Notes under the pieces: model-generated
Database searches by the model: none
Seen by the model: only the letters and a program-made list of their open reading frames with translations
Told to the model about the DNA's origin: nothing
Origin: Tundrisphaera lichenicola
GTDB lineage: Bacteria; Planctomycetota; Planctomycetia; Isosphaerales; Isosphaeraceae
NCBI RefSeq assembly: GCF_051175385.1
Contig: NZ_CP195106.1
Location: 6,262,001-6,326,000 of the forward strand
Length of the DNA: 64,000 bases
Direction of reading: 5' to 3'
Program-made: the position numbers and the translations under genes
Shown here: in pieces, positions 15,483-24,612 of the stretch
Numbering within the stretch: position 1 is the stretch's first letter
Layout of the letters: every line of letters starts with the position of its first letter

Positions 15483-16494
15483 GCTTCTCCAGCGCCTTCA
15501 GCCGTTCCCTCGGGATGGGGTGGGCCCGCAGGTGATTGTCGATCGGGGCGATGTCCTTGTCCTCGAACGGTCGCTTCCGGACGTTTTCGAAGCCGTTCTT
15601 TTTCGCGAAGTCTTCCAGCTTCCGCAGGTACGCAAGGATCTCGCGCCGCGAATGACCGTCGCGGGTCATCGCCATCCAGGCCCATCGGTCGGCGTCTAGA
15701 TCTTGTTCCGGCTTATATCCCCACGGGATCAGGAGCGAATAGAAGAGGGGGACGGTCCCGGAGTCCAGCTTCTTCACCTCGGGGTCGCGGAGGCAGTTCA
15801 CGGCGTGCTTGAGGTCGACGTGGGCCATCTCGTGCCCGAGGAGGAAGCCCAGGGCATAGTCCTCGTCCTCGGTGATCCAGTCGAAAATCCCCCGGCAGAC
15901 GTAGATGTAGCCGCCGGGGAACGAGAAGGTATTCGATTCGCCGCAGTCGAGCACGGTGAAGGTGTACTTCAGATCCTTCCGGCTCAGGGCGTCCAGGAAC
16001 GGCTCGGCCGCGGCCTCGACTCGCGCCGGGAGTGGGCCGACGACCAGTGGCTTGTGATCGTGTAGGATCATCTCGTGGAGCGCCGCACCCAGCCGACGTT
16101 CGTCCTCGATCGTGAGGTGGTCGAGATCCCAGACCGTCTTCTGCGCGGGTAGTTCCCAGAACGGGTCGAGGATCGGTGCGGGGGGCGGGTCGGCAGGCCG
16201 GGCGACGACCGGTGCCGGTGTCGGCCTGGTGTCCTCGGGCGGTGCGGGGGGCGGCTCGACGGGCTCCGGCGGCTTCGGGGCGGGCGGCTCGGGCTGTACT
16301 GGTTCGGGGTGTACCGGCTCAGGCCCCGGGGCGGCCTCGGCGGGCGGATCGATCGCGGTTCGGCTGGCGAGGAGGGTGTTCCTATATGACTCCCCCTCGC
16401 CATGGATCAGCCACGCCGACGCCCCGACATAGACGAGGCCCAGGATGGCCGCAACCCCCCACTGGCCGGGGGACAGGGTGGCCAGTCGGCTCAC
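15454..16494 (-). CDS. M48-family metalloprotease, membrane-anchored
   Basis: 346-aa protease. An N-terminal membrane helix (about 13-31) is followed by a Pro/Glu/Ala-rich spacer (residues 50-108, many PEP and PPAP runs) that probably holds the catalytic domain away from the membrane or crosses the peptidoglycan. The zinc site is HEMAH (221-225) with Glu263 in KPEQDLDADRW as likely third ligand; NTFSFPGGYIYVCRGI before it is characteristic of M48/BepA/LoiP proteins. Such enzymes act in envelope quality control. The start overlaps the upstream gene's stop (ATGA at 16491-16494). Its 3' end runs 29 bp into the convergent FHA gene. Confidence 0.88.
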   Translation of the reverse strand: MSRLATLSPGQWGVAAILGLVYVGASAWLIHGEGESYRNTLLASRTAIDPPAEAAPGPEPVHPEPVQPEPPAPKPPEPVEPPPAPPEDTRPTPAPVVARPADPPPAPILDPFWELPAQKTVWDLDHLTIEDERRLGAALHEMILHDHKPLVVGPLPARVEAAAEPFLDALSRKDLKYTFTVLDCGESNTFSFPGGYIYVCRGIFDWITEDEDYALGFLLGHEMAHVDLKHAVNCLRDPEVKKLDSGTVPLFYSLLIPWGYKPEQDLDADRWAWMAMTRDGHSRREILAYLRKLEDFAKKNGFENVRKRPFEDKDIAPIDNHLRAHPIPRERLKALEKLMNPVTKGG

Positions 16495-17495
16495 TTTTCG
16501 AACTCCCGCCCCTGATCCTTGACCCGATCGCGCATCTCGCTCAGCCCGGCGTGCAGTTCGGGGTACATCCGACGCTCCTCGTCGGTATCGGGCACCCCGA
16601 ACCTCAGGTTATGCGCCTGCATGAAGAGCCGGAGGTCGTCCAGGGTCGTCCCCGAGTAATGATCGAGTTCCGCCAGGACGCTCTGCATCTTGTGGGTCTT
16701 GAGGATCTTGGCGACATTCGCCATCTCATCGAGTCGGCGCTTCGCCTCGTTGTAATGAGGCTCGCGACTCGCCCCGAACTGTTCGTCGAGCTCTCGTTCG
16801 AGGATCCTCACCGCGTCGGAGTAATCCTGGAGGGCCGAGGCGGTCATCCGGCCTTCGATCATCTGTTCGAGGGCCGTGTCGACCGCCCGTTCGAACGCCT
16901 TGCGCCCTCCATCGTATCGGGGGTCCTGGAGGGCGACCGGCCACTTCGATCTCCCCTTGGGAGTCAACCTCTGGAACGAGAATCTCAACCCCTTCTCGTC
17001 GAGCTTGAAGGGGATCTTGCGGACCTTCTCGACCGGGAGGTCCACCTTGAAGGCCCGGTAGGAGGAGGGGTGGACCAGCGGGTCGTTGAGCTGCTCCAAG
17101 AGCACGTTCAAGGTGCTCCCGCTCATGAGGTCGACCTCATTCGGATTCTCGCGGATTCGCCTGCGGATCGCCTCGTAATTCGCCTTCAGCTTTTCCTGCT
17201 CAAGTCGGTTGATCAACTGATAATTATCCCGCCCCTGGCGGAGGACCATGTTGACGTAGGTATCGACCTTGATGGCGGTATCGGCGTTGATCGACTCGGC
17301 CTGGGCCGTGAGGAGGTTATACTGGCCCATCCCGATGCCCATGCCCATGTAGAGGTCGCCGAAGCCCGACGCGGCGATGCCGAGCCCGCGGAGATAGTCC
17401 CCCTGCGGTGTCGAGCCGGGGAAGATGACCTGGGCATGGGCGACCGGACCGGTCAAGCCCCAGGCGATCAGGCAGCACAGGCCGACTCGACGCAT
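16491..17495 (-). CDS. Exported protein of unknown function coupled to M48 protease
   Basis: 334-aa protein, not recognised. It has a clean Sec signal (LCCLIAWGLTGPVAHA-Q, cleavage near residue 21), a Gly/Met-rich turn (GLGIAASGFGDLYMGMGIGMGQY), then mostly charged alpha-helix (about 60-115 and 200-300). The gene overlaps the downstream M48 gene by ATGA, so the two are likely translated as a pair and this may be a partner, adaptor or substrate presenter of the protease. That role is inference from gene order only. Nothing suggests a catalytic site. Confidence 0.7.
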   Translation of the reverse strand: MRRVGLCCLIAWGLTGPVAHAQVIFPGSTPQGDYLRGLGIAASGFGDLYMGMGIGMGQYNLLTAQAESINADTAIKVDTYVNMVLRQGRDNYQLINRLEQEKLKANYEAIRRRIRENPNEVDLMSGSTLNVLLEQLNDPLVHPSSYRAFKVDLPVEKVRKIPFKLDEKGLRFSFQRLTPKGRSKWPVALQDPRYDGGRKAFERAVDTALEQMIEGRMTASALQDYSDAVRILERELDEQFGASREPHYNEAKRRLDEMANVAKILKTHKMQSVLAELDHYSGTTLDDLRLFMQAHNLRFGVPDTDEERRMYPELHAGLSEMRDRVKDQGREFEK

Positions 17496-17691
17496 CTCTC
17501 GCTCCTTGACTCAGGGGTGGGACCCATCGGCGGGCCTTGCTTCCGCTGACATCGAAAAAGACTCCATCATTTTATCCGTTCGGCCCAAGTCCGGGGAAGG
17601 GGCGAGTCCAGCCTGGGCGGCCGTCCCGGGAGCGGGAAACGGGCCGAGATTCTCCCGAAATCGCGTTTCCGGGGCGGCCAATCTGCGATAC

Positions 17692-17713
17692 CATTCGTGA
17701 TGAATGATATAAG
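17692..17713 (+). promoter_or_regulatory. Candidate extended -10 promoter for the third kinase
   Basis: TGATATAAG (17705-17713) is an extended -10 element, five of six matches to TATAAT. It lies 60 bp before the kinase start at 17773 in an otherwise GC-rich spacer. The expected -35 position reads GCGATA and is poor. A small inverted repeat CATTC-GTGAT-GAATG (17692-17706) overlaps it and could be an operator. Confidence 0.4.
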
Positions 17714-17772
17714 ATCGAACCTTGTGCCGTGCCGTGGTGTACCCGCCCCGATCCTCCGACCCGGAGAACCTC

Positions 17773-20178
17773 ATGACCATCCCCCGAATCGATTGGGTTG
17801 GACTGACGCTCTCCGCCGGCCGATATCGGGTGACATCGAAGCTCGGCGAAGGGGGGATGGGGTTCGTCTACAAGGCCTGGGATCGGAACATCGAGGCGGA
17901 TGTCGTGGTCAAGGTCCCACGAGGCTCGATGCTGGAGCAGCCCGATTTCGCCGCTCGGTTCGCTCGCGAGATCCGTTCGCTGGTCCGGCTCTCGCACCCC
18001 CAGATCGTCAAGGTAAGCGACGTGGGGGAGAACGAAGGCCTGCCCTTCGCCGTCATGCAGTACCTCCCCGGGGGCGACCTGGACGAGCGGCGGCCCATCG
18101 GACCCGCCGGGAGACCCGCCCCGGCACCGCCGGGTTCTCTGGCCGGATGGCTCCCGGGCGTGGCCTCGGCGCTCGATTACATCCACCGCGAGGGGTACAT
18201 CCACCGGGACGTCAAGCCGGCGAATATCCTCTTCGATGGCCAGGGCCACCCGTTCCTCGGCGATTTCGGCGTCGCCAAGGTCCTCGGCGCGGTCGAGGCC
18301 TCGTCCGGTCGAGGCGCGGGGCTCACCGGGGCCGGGATGGTCCTGGGGACCCCCGAGTACATGGCCCCCGAACTGGTCATGGGATCGAAATTCGACGGGC
18401 GGGTCGACCAGTACGCCCTCGCGGTGACCGCCTACGAGATGCTCTGCGGCCGGAAGCCGTTCGAGGGAGAAGCCGCGACGGCGATCCTCGTCCGCCAGGC
18501 CAACCAGGAACCGCCACCGCCGAACGAGCTGCGAGGTCCCGGATCGGACGAATTGAAGCGACTGATCCTGCGGGGGCTCGCCAAGGACCCCGCACGCCGG
18601 TTCGACTCCTGCTCCGATTTCGCCGCTGCGATGGTGCGGGTCGCATCCTCGATGGCCTCGCCGGAACAAAAGCTCGTCGCTGAACCGCCCCCCGGTCGGA
18701 TCCGATGTCCGGCCTGCACCAAGGACTTCGCGATCCCCTCGGCGGTCCTCGCCGCGCCCGAACGCGCCAGGGGACGGAAGACCGCCTGCCCGGCCTGCAA
18801 GGCCCCGCTTCGGTTTGCCAACGAAGGGCTCGGGCTTCGCGTCGATGACGAGGCCGACCGATCCGCCCCCGGGACCGTGATCGCGATGGGCCCCGCGACC
18901 CAAAAAATCGAATCCCCCAGGGTAGCCCGAACCGTCCAGGTCGGGACGAATCTCGACAGCCGACCGGGCCGAGCCGCCGGCACGGTCAAGGTCTCCGCAA
19001 TCCCGGGCCAAGGTCGGGTCGCCGGGACCGTCCTGGTCTCCTCAATGGAGGAGGATCTCGCGCCCATGGCCGCCACGGTCAAGCTCGAGTCACTTCTCCT
19101 GTCTCCCGCCACCCCGAGGAACTCGAAGTCCCGGCTCATCCCGATGATCGCGGGCGCCATCGCTTGTATCGTGGTGATCTCGGCCGGATACTTCGCCTTC
19201 GTTCCCAACCCCGAGCGAGCCGTCGCCCGGCTCGACCCGGCCAAGGAACCGAGGCCTGGCCGGCTCGATCCGGCGACCCCGCCACCGAAGGCCATTCCGT
19301 CGGCGGTCGTCGACCCCGAGCCGTCCCCGGCTCCCGTCGAGGTTGCCCCGGTCCTCAGGGTCGCCGAACCTCCCTCGATCCCGGCCGAACCGGAACCTAC
19401 GGCCCCGGAATCGGTCGCGACCATGCCCGACCAACCGATCGAGGAAAAGCCGGATCAGGACGCCGAAGTCGGAAATGTGATCGAGTCCGGGCCGCCACCC
19501 GAGCCCGAGGATCATTCCCTGATCACCAACCTCACCCTCGATGACGTGGCCAGGGAGCCCGAAAAACATCTCGGACGCCTGGTCTTCCCGACCGAATTGC
19601 TCTGGATCGGCAACCGAATCGAGGGCCGCTCGGGACCTTACCTGACTCTTTCCGTCCTCCGGACGCTGATGTTCAGCAAGAAGGCGCGCCCATCCGACTC
19701 CCCGCTCCCGATCGTCGCGACGGAAGAGGTCGCCAGCAATCTCCGTTCCGCGATGCGGCGGCTCGATCCCTCGGCCAAATTTCACGCGGCCATCGCCGAT
19801 CTCAGGATCGTCCGGGACTCGAGCCGACCGAGCCTCTACATCGCCGTCGCCGAACACATCGAACTCTACAGTCGGTTGTCCCCCAAGGCCGTCTCCGACA
19901 GGCACTGGAACAAGGCCTTCGAGGTCGAACTCGTCACTCCAACCGAAGCGAAACCGACATTCGGTCGGGGCGAAGAATGGCGCAAGCGCCTGGACGCGTC
20001 GTACCTGGCCAGCGTGCGTCTCGATTTCAAGCGGGCCATCGCCCAGAACCAGGACGCCGTCATCAATCTGGGGATGCAGGCCGTGGCCAGGCAAGCCGCG
20101 GAAATCAACAAGTATCAAACTCAACAGCAAGAACAGATGAGACGAAGGTCGTTCGGCGTCGACAATTTCCCTCGATGA
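17773..20178 (+). CDS. Ser/Thr protein kinase with zinc ribbon and membrane anchor
   Basis: 801-aa kinase. Kinase domain about 16-292: GEGGMGFVYKA glycine loop, VVVKVP (Lys47), HRDVKPAN (144-151, Asp146), DFGVAK (164-169), GTPEYMAPE (192-200). Immediately after it, Cys312/Cys315 and Cys339/Cys342 (CPAC pairs) form a probable zinc ribbon. A transmembrane helix (IPMIAGAIACIVVISAGYFAF, about 456-476) leads to a Pro/Glu-rich linker and a conserved C-terminal domain of unknown fold. ATG 17773 has GGAGA six bases upstream; an upstream in-frame ATG at 17722 is less likely. Divergent from the M48 pair. Signals and targets unknown. Confidence 0.92.
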   Translation: MTIPRIDWVGLTLSAGRYRVTSKLGEGGMGFVYKAWDRNIEADVVVKVPRGSMLEQPDFAARFAREIRSLVRLSHPQIVKVSDVGENEGLPFAVMQYLPGGDLDERRPIGPAGRPAPAPPGSLAGWLPGVASALDYIHREGYIHRDVKPANILFDGQGHPFLGDFGVAKVLGAVEASSGRGAGLTGAGMVLGTPEYMAPELVMGSKFDGRVDQYALAVTAYEMLCGRKPFEGEAATAILVRQANQEPPPPNELRGPGSDELKRLILRGLAKDPARRFDSCSDFAAAMVRVASSMASPEQKLVAEPPPGRIRCPACTKDFAIPSAVLAAPERARGRKTACPACKAPLRFANEGLGLRVDDEADRSAPGTVIAMGPATQKIESPRVARTVQVGTNLDSRPGRAAGTVKVSAIPGQGRVAGTVLVSSMEEDLAPMAATVKLESLLLSPATPRNSKSRLIPMIAGAIACIVVISAGYFAFVPNPERAVARLDPAKEPRPGRLDPATPPPKAIPSAVVDPEPSPAPVEVAPVLRVAEPPSIPAEPEPTAPESVATMPDQPIEEKPDQDAEVGNVIESGPPPEPEDHSLITNLTLDDVAREPEKHLGRLVFPTELLWIGNRIEGRSGPYLTLSVLRTLMFSKKARPSDSPLPIVATEEVASNLRSAMRRLDPSAKFHAAIADLRIVRDSSRPSLYIAVAEHIELYSRLSPKAVSDRHWNKAFEVELVTPTEAKPTFGRGEEWRKRLDASYLASVRLDFKRAIAQNQDAVINLGMQAVARQAAEINKYQTQQQEQMRRRSFGVDNFPR

Positions 20179-20344
20179 CCCGTGACCTCCCGGGCGCCCG
20201 GGAGGTCGAGCGGGGCATACCCTCGACGATTTCGAGCGTGGTGATACCCTCGAAGTCGATCGATGCGAGGGGATTGCATCGGGACGACCCTCGCGTTACC
20301 TTTGAATTCTTACGGACTTCCCGACCGACCGGGACTCTCGCGCG

Positions 20345-21433
20345 ATGACCGACGATTTGATCGGCCGATGGGCCACGCTCCTGGTCGACTACTGCCTCCG
20401 GGTCGAGCCCGGCGAGACGATCCTGATCGCCTCCGAGCTGGAGGCCCGTCCGCTGGTCGAGGCCTGCTACCGCGAGGTAGTCCGTCGGGGGGCTCACCCG
20501 ATCGTCCGGGTCGAGTTACCGGGGCTCAGCGAGTTCTTCCTCGCCAATGCCAGTGTCGACCAGCTCGCCCACCTCTCGCCGGTCTCGGTCCGCGAGGCCG
20601 AGGTCTGCGATGGCCGGATCCGGATCTCGGCCGAGTCCGATACCCGCTCGATGCGAGGGATCGATCCGCAGCGGCAGGCGAGCGTTGATCGGGCTCGCGC
20701 TCCGCTTCGCGAGCTGGCCGGCAAGAAGCGGTGGGTCCTGACCCAGTACCCGACCGCCGCCTATGCCGCCGACGCCGGGATGGCTCGGGCAGATTATGAT
20801 GCCTACGTCGCCTCGGCCATGTTCCTGGATCGCGACGACCCGGTCGCGGCCTGGAAGGCGCTGGGGCAACGCCAGGCGGGCCTGGTCGATTACATGACGG
20901 GCGTCTCCGAGGTCCGGATCGAGGGGGAGGGGACCGACCTGACCCTCTCGGTGGCGGGCCGGACCTGGATCAACTCCGATGGTCGGCGCAACATGCCCTC
21001 GGGCGAGATCTTCACCGGGCCGGTCGAGGAGAGCGTCCGGGGCAAGCTCCGGTGCAGCTTCCCGGTCTGCCGGTCGGGGCGGGAACTGGTCGGGATCGCC
21101 CTGGAATTCGAGGGGGGGAAGGTCGTCTCGGCCCGCGCCGACGAGGGGGAAGATTACCTGCTCTCGATGCTCGATCTCGATCCCGGAGCCCGGCGGCTCG
21201 GCGAGCTCGGCATCGGGCTGAACGCCGGGATCGACCGCATTACGGGGTCGATCCTCTTCGATGAGAAGATCGGCGGGACGGTCCATCTGGCCCTGGGCAA
21301 CAGCTATCCGGAGACCGGCGGTACCAACACCTCCGCGCTCCACTGGGACCTGATCGTCGACCTCAGACGGGGCGGTCGAGTCACCGCCGACGGGCGACTG
21401 GTGATGGAAGACGGGCGATGGCTCGTCGGCTGA
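20345..21433 (+). CDS. M29-family aminopeptidase (AmpS/AmpT-like)
   Basis: 362-aa cytoplasmic metal-dependent aminopeptidase of the thermophilic M29 family, removing N-terminal residues from peptides using two cobalt or zinc ions. Family signatures seen: LVDYCLRVEPGETILI at the N-terminus; the metal-binding stretch RRNMPSGEIFTGPVEES; GGTVHLALGNSYPETGG; and SALHWDLIVDLR near the C-terminus, which carries His and Asp ligands. Length is a little below the usual 370-410. The ribosome site is weak, but the 20345 start agrees with the family's first helix. It stands alone with 166 bp upstream. Confidence 0.88.
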   Translation: MTDDLIGRWATLLVDYCLRVEPGETILIASELEARPLVEACYREVVRRGAHPIVRVELPGLSEFFLANASVDQLAHLSPVSVREAEVCDGRIRISAESDTRSMRGIDPQRQASVDRARAPLRELAGKKRWVLTQYPTAAYAADAGMARADYDAYVASAMFLDRDDPVAAWKALGQRQAGLVDYMTGVSEVRIEGEGTDLTLSVAGRTWINSDGRRNMPSGEIFTGPVEESVRGKLRCSFPVCRSGRELVGIALEFEGGKVVSARADEGEDYLLSMLDLDPGARRLGELGIGLNAGIDRITGSILFDEKIGGTVHLALGNSYPETGGTNTSALHWDLIVDLRRGGRVTADGRLVMEDGRWLVG

Positions 21434-21483
21434 CCTTCTGAACTCACGAGATCATCGAACCAGCCAATGCGGAAGGACCGACC

Positions 21484-22797
21484 ATGCGACGAGCGACTTG
21501 TGCGTCCTGGATGATCGGATGTCTGGCGATCGCCCTGGCGAGCCCAGCCTCGGCCTGGCAGGGGTCGGAGTCGGCCTTGAAGGACCGGGTCTCGCAGCTG
21601 GTCGAGCGGCTGGAGTCGCCCAAGGTCGAGACTCGAGCCGCGGCCGAGAAGTCGCTGATCGATCTGGGGCCGAGGGCTCTCCCGCTCATCCCCCTGGCCG
21701 GCGACGCCAAGAAGCCCGACCTGGCCGAGAGGATCGAGCGGGTCCGGGCCAAGCTCCAGGAGATGGATGAGCAGACCAATCTCGGGGCGTCGAAGGTCAC
21801 ACTCCAGGGGCAGGGGATCCGCCTGACCGAGGCGATCAAGGCGCTCCAGACGCAGACCGGCAACGTGGTCGAGGATCTCCGCGAGGCGTTCGGCGAGGAG
21901 GCGACCAATCCGGCCCTGGACCTCGACATCCAGGACAAGCCGTTCTTCGAGGCGCTCGACATCGTGGCCGAGAAGGCGGGCGTTGCCATCAACCCGTACA
22001 CCGGCGACGGGACGCTCGGCCTGACCGCCGGAGCAATGGCGGGCTCGACCATGCCCAAGTCGGAGCGGCCGATGGTCCTTTACACCGGGCCGTTCCGGAT
22101 TCACTTCAAGCAACTCGGCGCGATCCGCGACTTCGCCGCCGGGACCGGGACGGCCACGGCCACCTTGGACGTCCTCTGGGAGCCTCGGCTCCGGCCGATG
22201 CTCCTGAGCCTCAAGAATGAGGATCTGGCGATCGTCGACGATCAGGGCAAGCCCATCCCCCCTCAGGTGAGCCAGGAGACCAACGAGACGGGGCTCCGGG
22301 CCGGGAATTGCGCGGTCGAGGTGAATCTAAACCTGACCGCGCCCGAGCGCTCGGCCAAGAAGATCTCGAGCCTCAAGGTGAAGGGGGCTGTCACGGTCCC
22401 CTCCGGCATGAGGACCTTCCAGTTTCCCAGCCTGGCCGGCACCAACGTCACCCAGAAGCAGGGCGACGTCAGCGTGACCCTGGAATCGACCGAGGTCCAG
22501 GAGCAAGTCTGGATCGTCGCCCTCTCGGTCGCCTTCCCCGGGGACGGACCGGCCTTCGAGAGCTACCGCCAGGGACTATTCAATAACCGGACCTGGCTCC
22601 AGAAGCCCGACGGATCGCGATTCGAGCAGAATGGCGGCTTCAACAGCTCGGGAAGCTCCGGCGGCAAGATGGGCTTCGAGTACATGTTCGTCGACGCCCC
22701 CGGGAAACCGGCCGACCACATGCTGGTCTATGAGACCCCCGCCAAGGTCGTGACCATCCCGCTGGAGTTCGAATTCAAGGATGTCCCCCTGCCTTGA
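21484..22797 (+). CDS. Exported protein of unknown function
   Basis: 437-aa protein with a signal peptide (residues 1-24, ASPASA-W). I do not recognise a catalytic family. Residues 27-95 (LKDRVSQLVERLESPKVETRAAAEKSLIDLG) look like a short HEAT-type helical repeat segment, followed by a region rich in beta structure and Asn/Gly-rich loops near the C-terminus (NGGFNSSGSSGGKMGFEYMF). The start has GGAAGG seven bases upstream. It is the kind of large periplasmic protein common in planctomycetes. Fifty base pairs separate it from the aminopeptidase gene, so they may be co-transcribed. Confidence 0.65.
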   Translation: MRRATCASWMIGCLAIALASPASAWQGSESALKDRVSQLVERLESPKVETRAAAEKSLIDLGPRALPLIPLAGDAKKPDLAERIERVRAKLQEMDEQTNLGASKVTLQGQGIRLTEAIKALQTQTGNVVEDLREAFGEEATNPALDLDIQDKPFFEALDIVAEKAGVAINPYTGDGTLGLTAGAMAGSTMPKSERPMVLYTGPFRIHFKQLGAIRDFAAGTGTATATLDVLWEPRLRPMLLSLKNEDLAIVDDQGKPIPPQVSQETNETGLRAGNCAVEVNLNLTAPERSAKKISSLKVKGAVTVPSGMRTFQFPSLAGTNVTQKQGDVSVTLESTEVQEQVWIVALSVAFPGDGPAFESYRQGLFNNRTWLQKPDGSRFEQNGGFNSSGSSGGKMGFEYMFVDAPGKPADHMLVYETPAKVVTIPLEFEFKDVPLP

Positions 22798-22842
22798 GGG
22801 GCGAGACGGGTCGTCGGTCGACTATAACAGGAAGAGCGACCG

Positions 22843-22911
22843 ATGATCCCGAACCCCCGACCAGGCCCCGCCAAGCATGAGCACCATCAACCCCGCCCAG
22901 ACGGACCATGA
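22843..22911 (+). CDS. Possible small upstream ORF overlapping hemH start
   Basis: A 22-codon frame starting ATG ATC CCG with AGGAAGAG six bases upstream, a much better ribosome site than that of hemH. It overlaps the hemH start out of frame and ends at TGA 22909-22911. The peptide has a His cluster, KHEHH. It could be a leader peptide that couples or tunes hemH translation, or chance. Only the sequence context supports it. Confidence 0.25.
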   Translation: MIPNPRPGPAKHEHHQPRPDGP

Positions 22912-23932
22912 CGCCCTCCTGATCGTCGGCTTCGGAGGGCCCGAGGGGCGAGAGGACGTGATCCCCTTCCTGGAGAACGTCCTCCGAGGTCGCCCCGTCC
23001 CCCGCGAGCGGATGCTCGAAGTGGCCGAGCACTATTACCACTTCGACGGCGTTAGCCCGATCAACGGCCAGGTCCGCGAGCTGATCGCCGCCCTGAAGCC
23101 CGAGCTGGCCCGTCAGGGGGTCGACCTGCCAGTGTACTGGGGGAATCGGAACTGGCACCCGATGCTGACCGATACCGTCCGCGCCATGGCCGAGGCCGGG
23201 GTCAAGCGGGCCCTCGGCGTGGTCCTCTCGGCCTACAGCTCCTACTCGGGCTGCCGACAGTATCGCGAGGACATCATCAAGGCCCGCGAGGCCGTCGGCG
23301 CCGAAGCCCCGACCATCGACAAGATGCGGGTCTTCTACAACCATCCCGACTTCATCGAGGTCAACGCCAGGAAGGTCCGCGAGGCCCTCGAACGGTTCCC
23401 CGAGGATCGTCGAGCCTCGGCCGTCGTGGCCTTCACCGCGCACAGCATCCCCGACTCGATGGCGGTGAACTGCAACTACGAGAAGCAGCTCATGGAGACC
23501 TGCCGGCTGGTCGCCGAGGAATCCGGCGTCGCCCCCGGTCGCTGGTCATTGGTTTACCAGAGCCGGAGCGGCCGACCGACCGACCCCTGGCTCGGCCCCG
23601 ACATCCTCGAACACCTGGACGCCCTGAAAGAGCAGGGGGCCTCCGAGGTGGTCGTCCAGCCGGTCGGCTTCCTCTCCGACCACATGGAGGTCATGTTCGA
23701 CCTGGACGAGGAGGCGAGCCACCGGGCCCGGGAGCTGGGCCTGAACATGGTCCGGGCCGGGACCGCCGGGGTCGATCCTACCTTCGTCGGGATGCTCGCC
23801 GAGCTGATCCGCGAGCGGATCACCCGCACGCCCGATCGGCGAGCCGTGGGCCAGTATCCGGCCAACCACGACGTCTGCCCGGTCGATTGCTGCCTGCCGC
23901 CCCCCCGACCGGCTCGACCCGCCTCGTCCTGA
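22877..23932 (+). CDS. hemH: Ferrochelatase
   Basis: 351-aa enzyme inserting ferrous iron into a porphyrin (protoporphyrin IX or coproporphyrin III), the late step of heme synthesis. Signatures: FGGPEGREDVIPFL near the N-terminus, FTAHSIPDSM with active-site His189, VYQSRSGRPTDPWL, and GFLSDHMEVMFDLD with Glu271. Cys126 (YSGCRQYRED) plus a C-terminal cluster Cys334, Cys338, Cys339 (VCPVDCC) resemble the four ligands of [2Fe-2S] ferrochelatases of actinobacteria and Caulobacter. The start has a poor ribosome site; a short overlapping frame lies upstream. No other heme gene is nearby. Confidence 0.93.
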   Translation: MSTINPAQTDHDALLIVGFGGPEGREDVIPFLENVLRGRPVPRERMLEVAEHYYHFDGVSPINGQVRELIAALKPELARQGVDLPVYWGNRNWHPMLTDTVRAMAEAGVKRALGVVLSAYSSYSGCRQYREDIIKAREAVGAEAPTIDKMRVFYNHPDFIEVNARKVREALERFPEDRRASAVVAFTAHSIPDSMAVNCNYEKQLMETCRLVAEESGVAPGRWSLVYQSRSGRPTDPWLGPDILEHLDALKEQGASEVVVQPVGFLSDHMEVMFDLDEEASHRARELGLNMVRAGTAGVDPTFVGMLAELIRERITRTPDRRAVGQYPANHDVCPVDCCLPPPRPARPASS

Positions 23933-24046
23933 TGGTTCGAGACCGGAGCCGGCGGCTTTCACCGTTCTCGATGGCGGCCCGGCGGCGGGCGACCTAAGAT
24001 CGATTCAGAATCCTGGTCCGCTGGAACCCTGGACGGAGTCCCCGCC

Positions 24047-24511
24047 ATGATCCGCAAGCTCCTCGCGATGGTGCTGCTGCTGGCCCCGATCTCCGCCTGG
24101 GCGGCCGACGCCCCCGGCCCGAATCCCAACCTGACCCCCGGTGAGGTGGTCGAGATCCAGGTCGAGGCCCTCCGGACCAACGACAAGCCCGCCCGAGACG
24201 CGGGGATCGCCATCACCTTCAGCCTCGCCTCACCCGGTAACCGCCGGGTGACCGGGCCGCTGGAGCACTTCGCCCAGATCGTCAAGAGCCCGGCCTACAA
24301 GCCGATGATCGGCCACCGGATCGCCGGATATGGCCCGGTCCTGATTCGGGGAGATCGGGCCATCCGACGAGTCACGATCATCGCCGCCGATGGGAAAGCC
24401 TACGAGTACGAATTCCAGCTCTCCAAGGATCCCGAGTCCGGTTGCTGGTTCACCGATGGTGCGATCCCGGTTCCCGACCTGGCTCCCGTGGAACCCGGGA
24501 ATATCGCTTGA
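24047..24511 (+). CDS. Exported DUF4864-like protein
   Basis: 154-aa protein with a signal peptide (LLAMVLLLAPISAWAA, cleavage about residue 20). The body matches the pattern I associate with DUF4864: VVEIQVEALRTND, then TFSLASPGNRRVTGPLEHFAQIVKSPAYKPM, and a C-terminal strand with GCWFTDGAIPV. That family is a small NTF2/cystatin-like exported domain of unknown role. GGAG lies nine bases before the ATG. It stands between hemH and a Tyr-rich exported protein on the same strand. Confidence 0.7.
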   Translation: MIRKLLAMVLLLAPISAWAADAPGPNPNLTPGEVVEIQVEALRTNDKPARDAGIAITFSLASPGNRRVTGPLEHFAQIVKSPAYKPMIGHRIAGYGPVLIRGDRAIRRVTIIAADGKAYEYEFQLSKDPESGCWFTDGAIPVPDLAPVEPGNIA

Positions 24512-24612
24512 TCAACCCATCTTGGCCAGCTAACCTGGGCGACACCTTCCCCGCATTCACCCAGGGTTGCGCGGAAGGATCGTATTCGGCCCATCGCACC
24601 CGAGGTCACACC

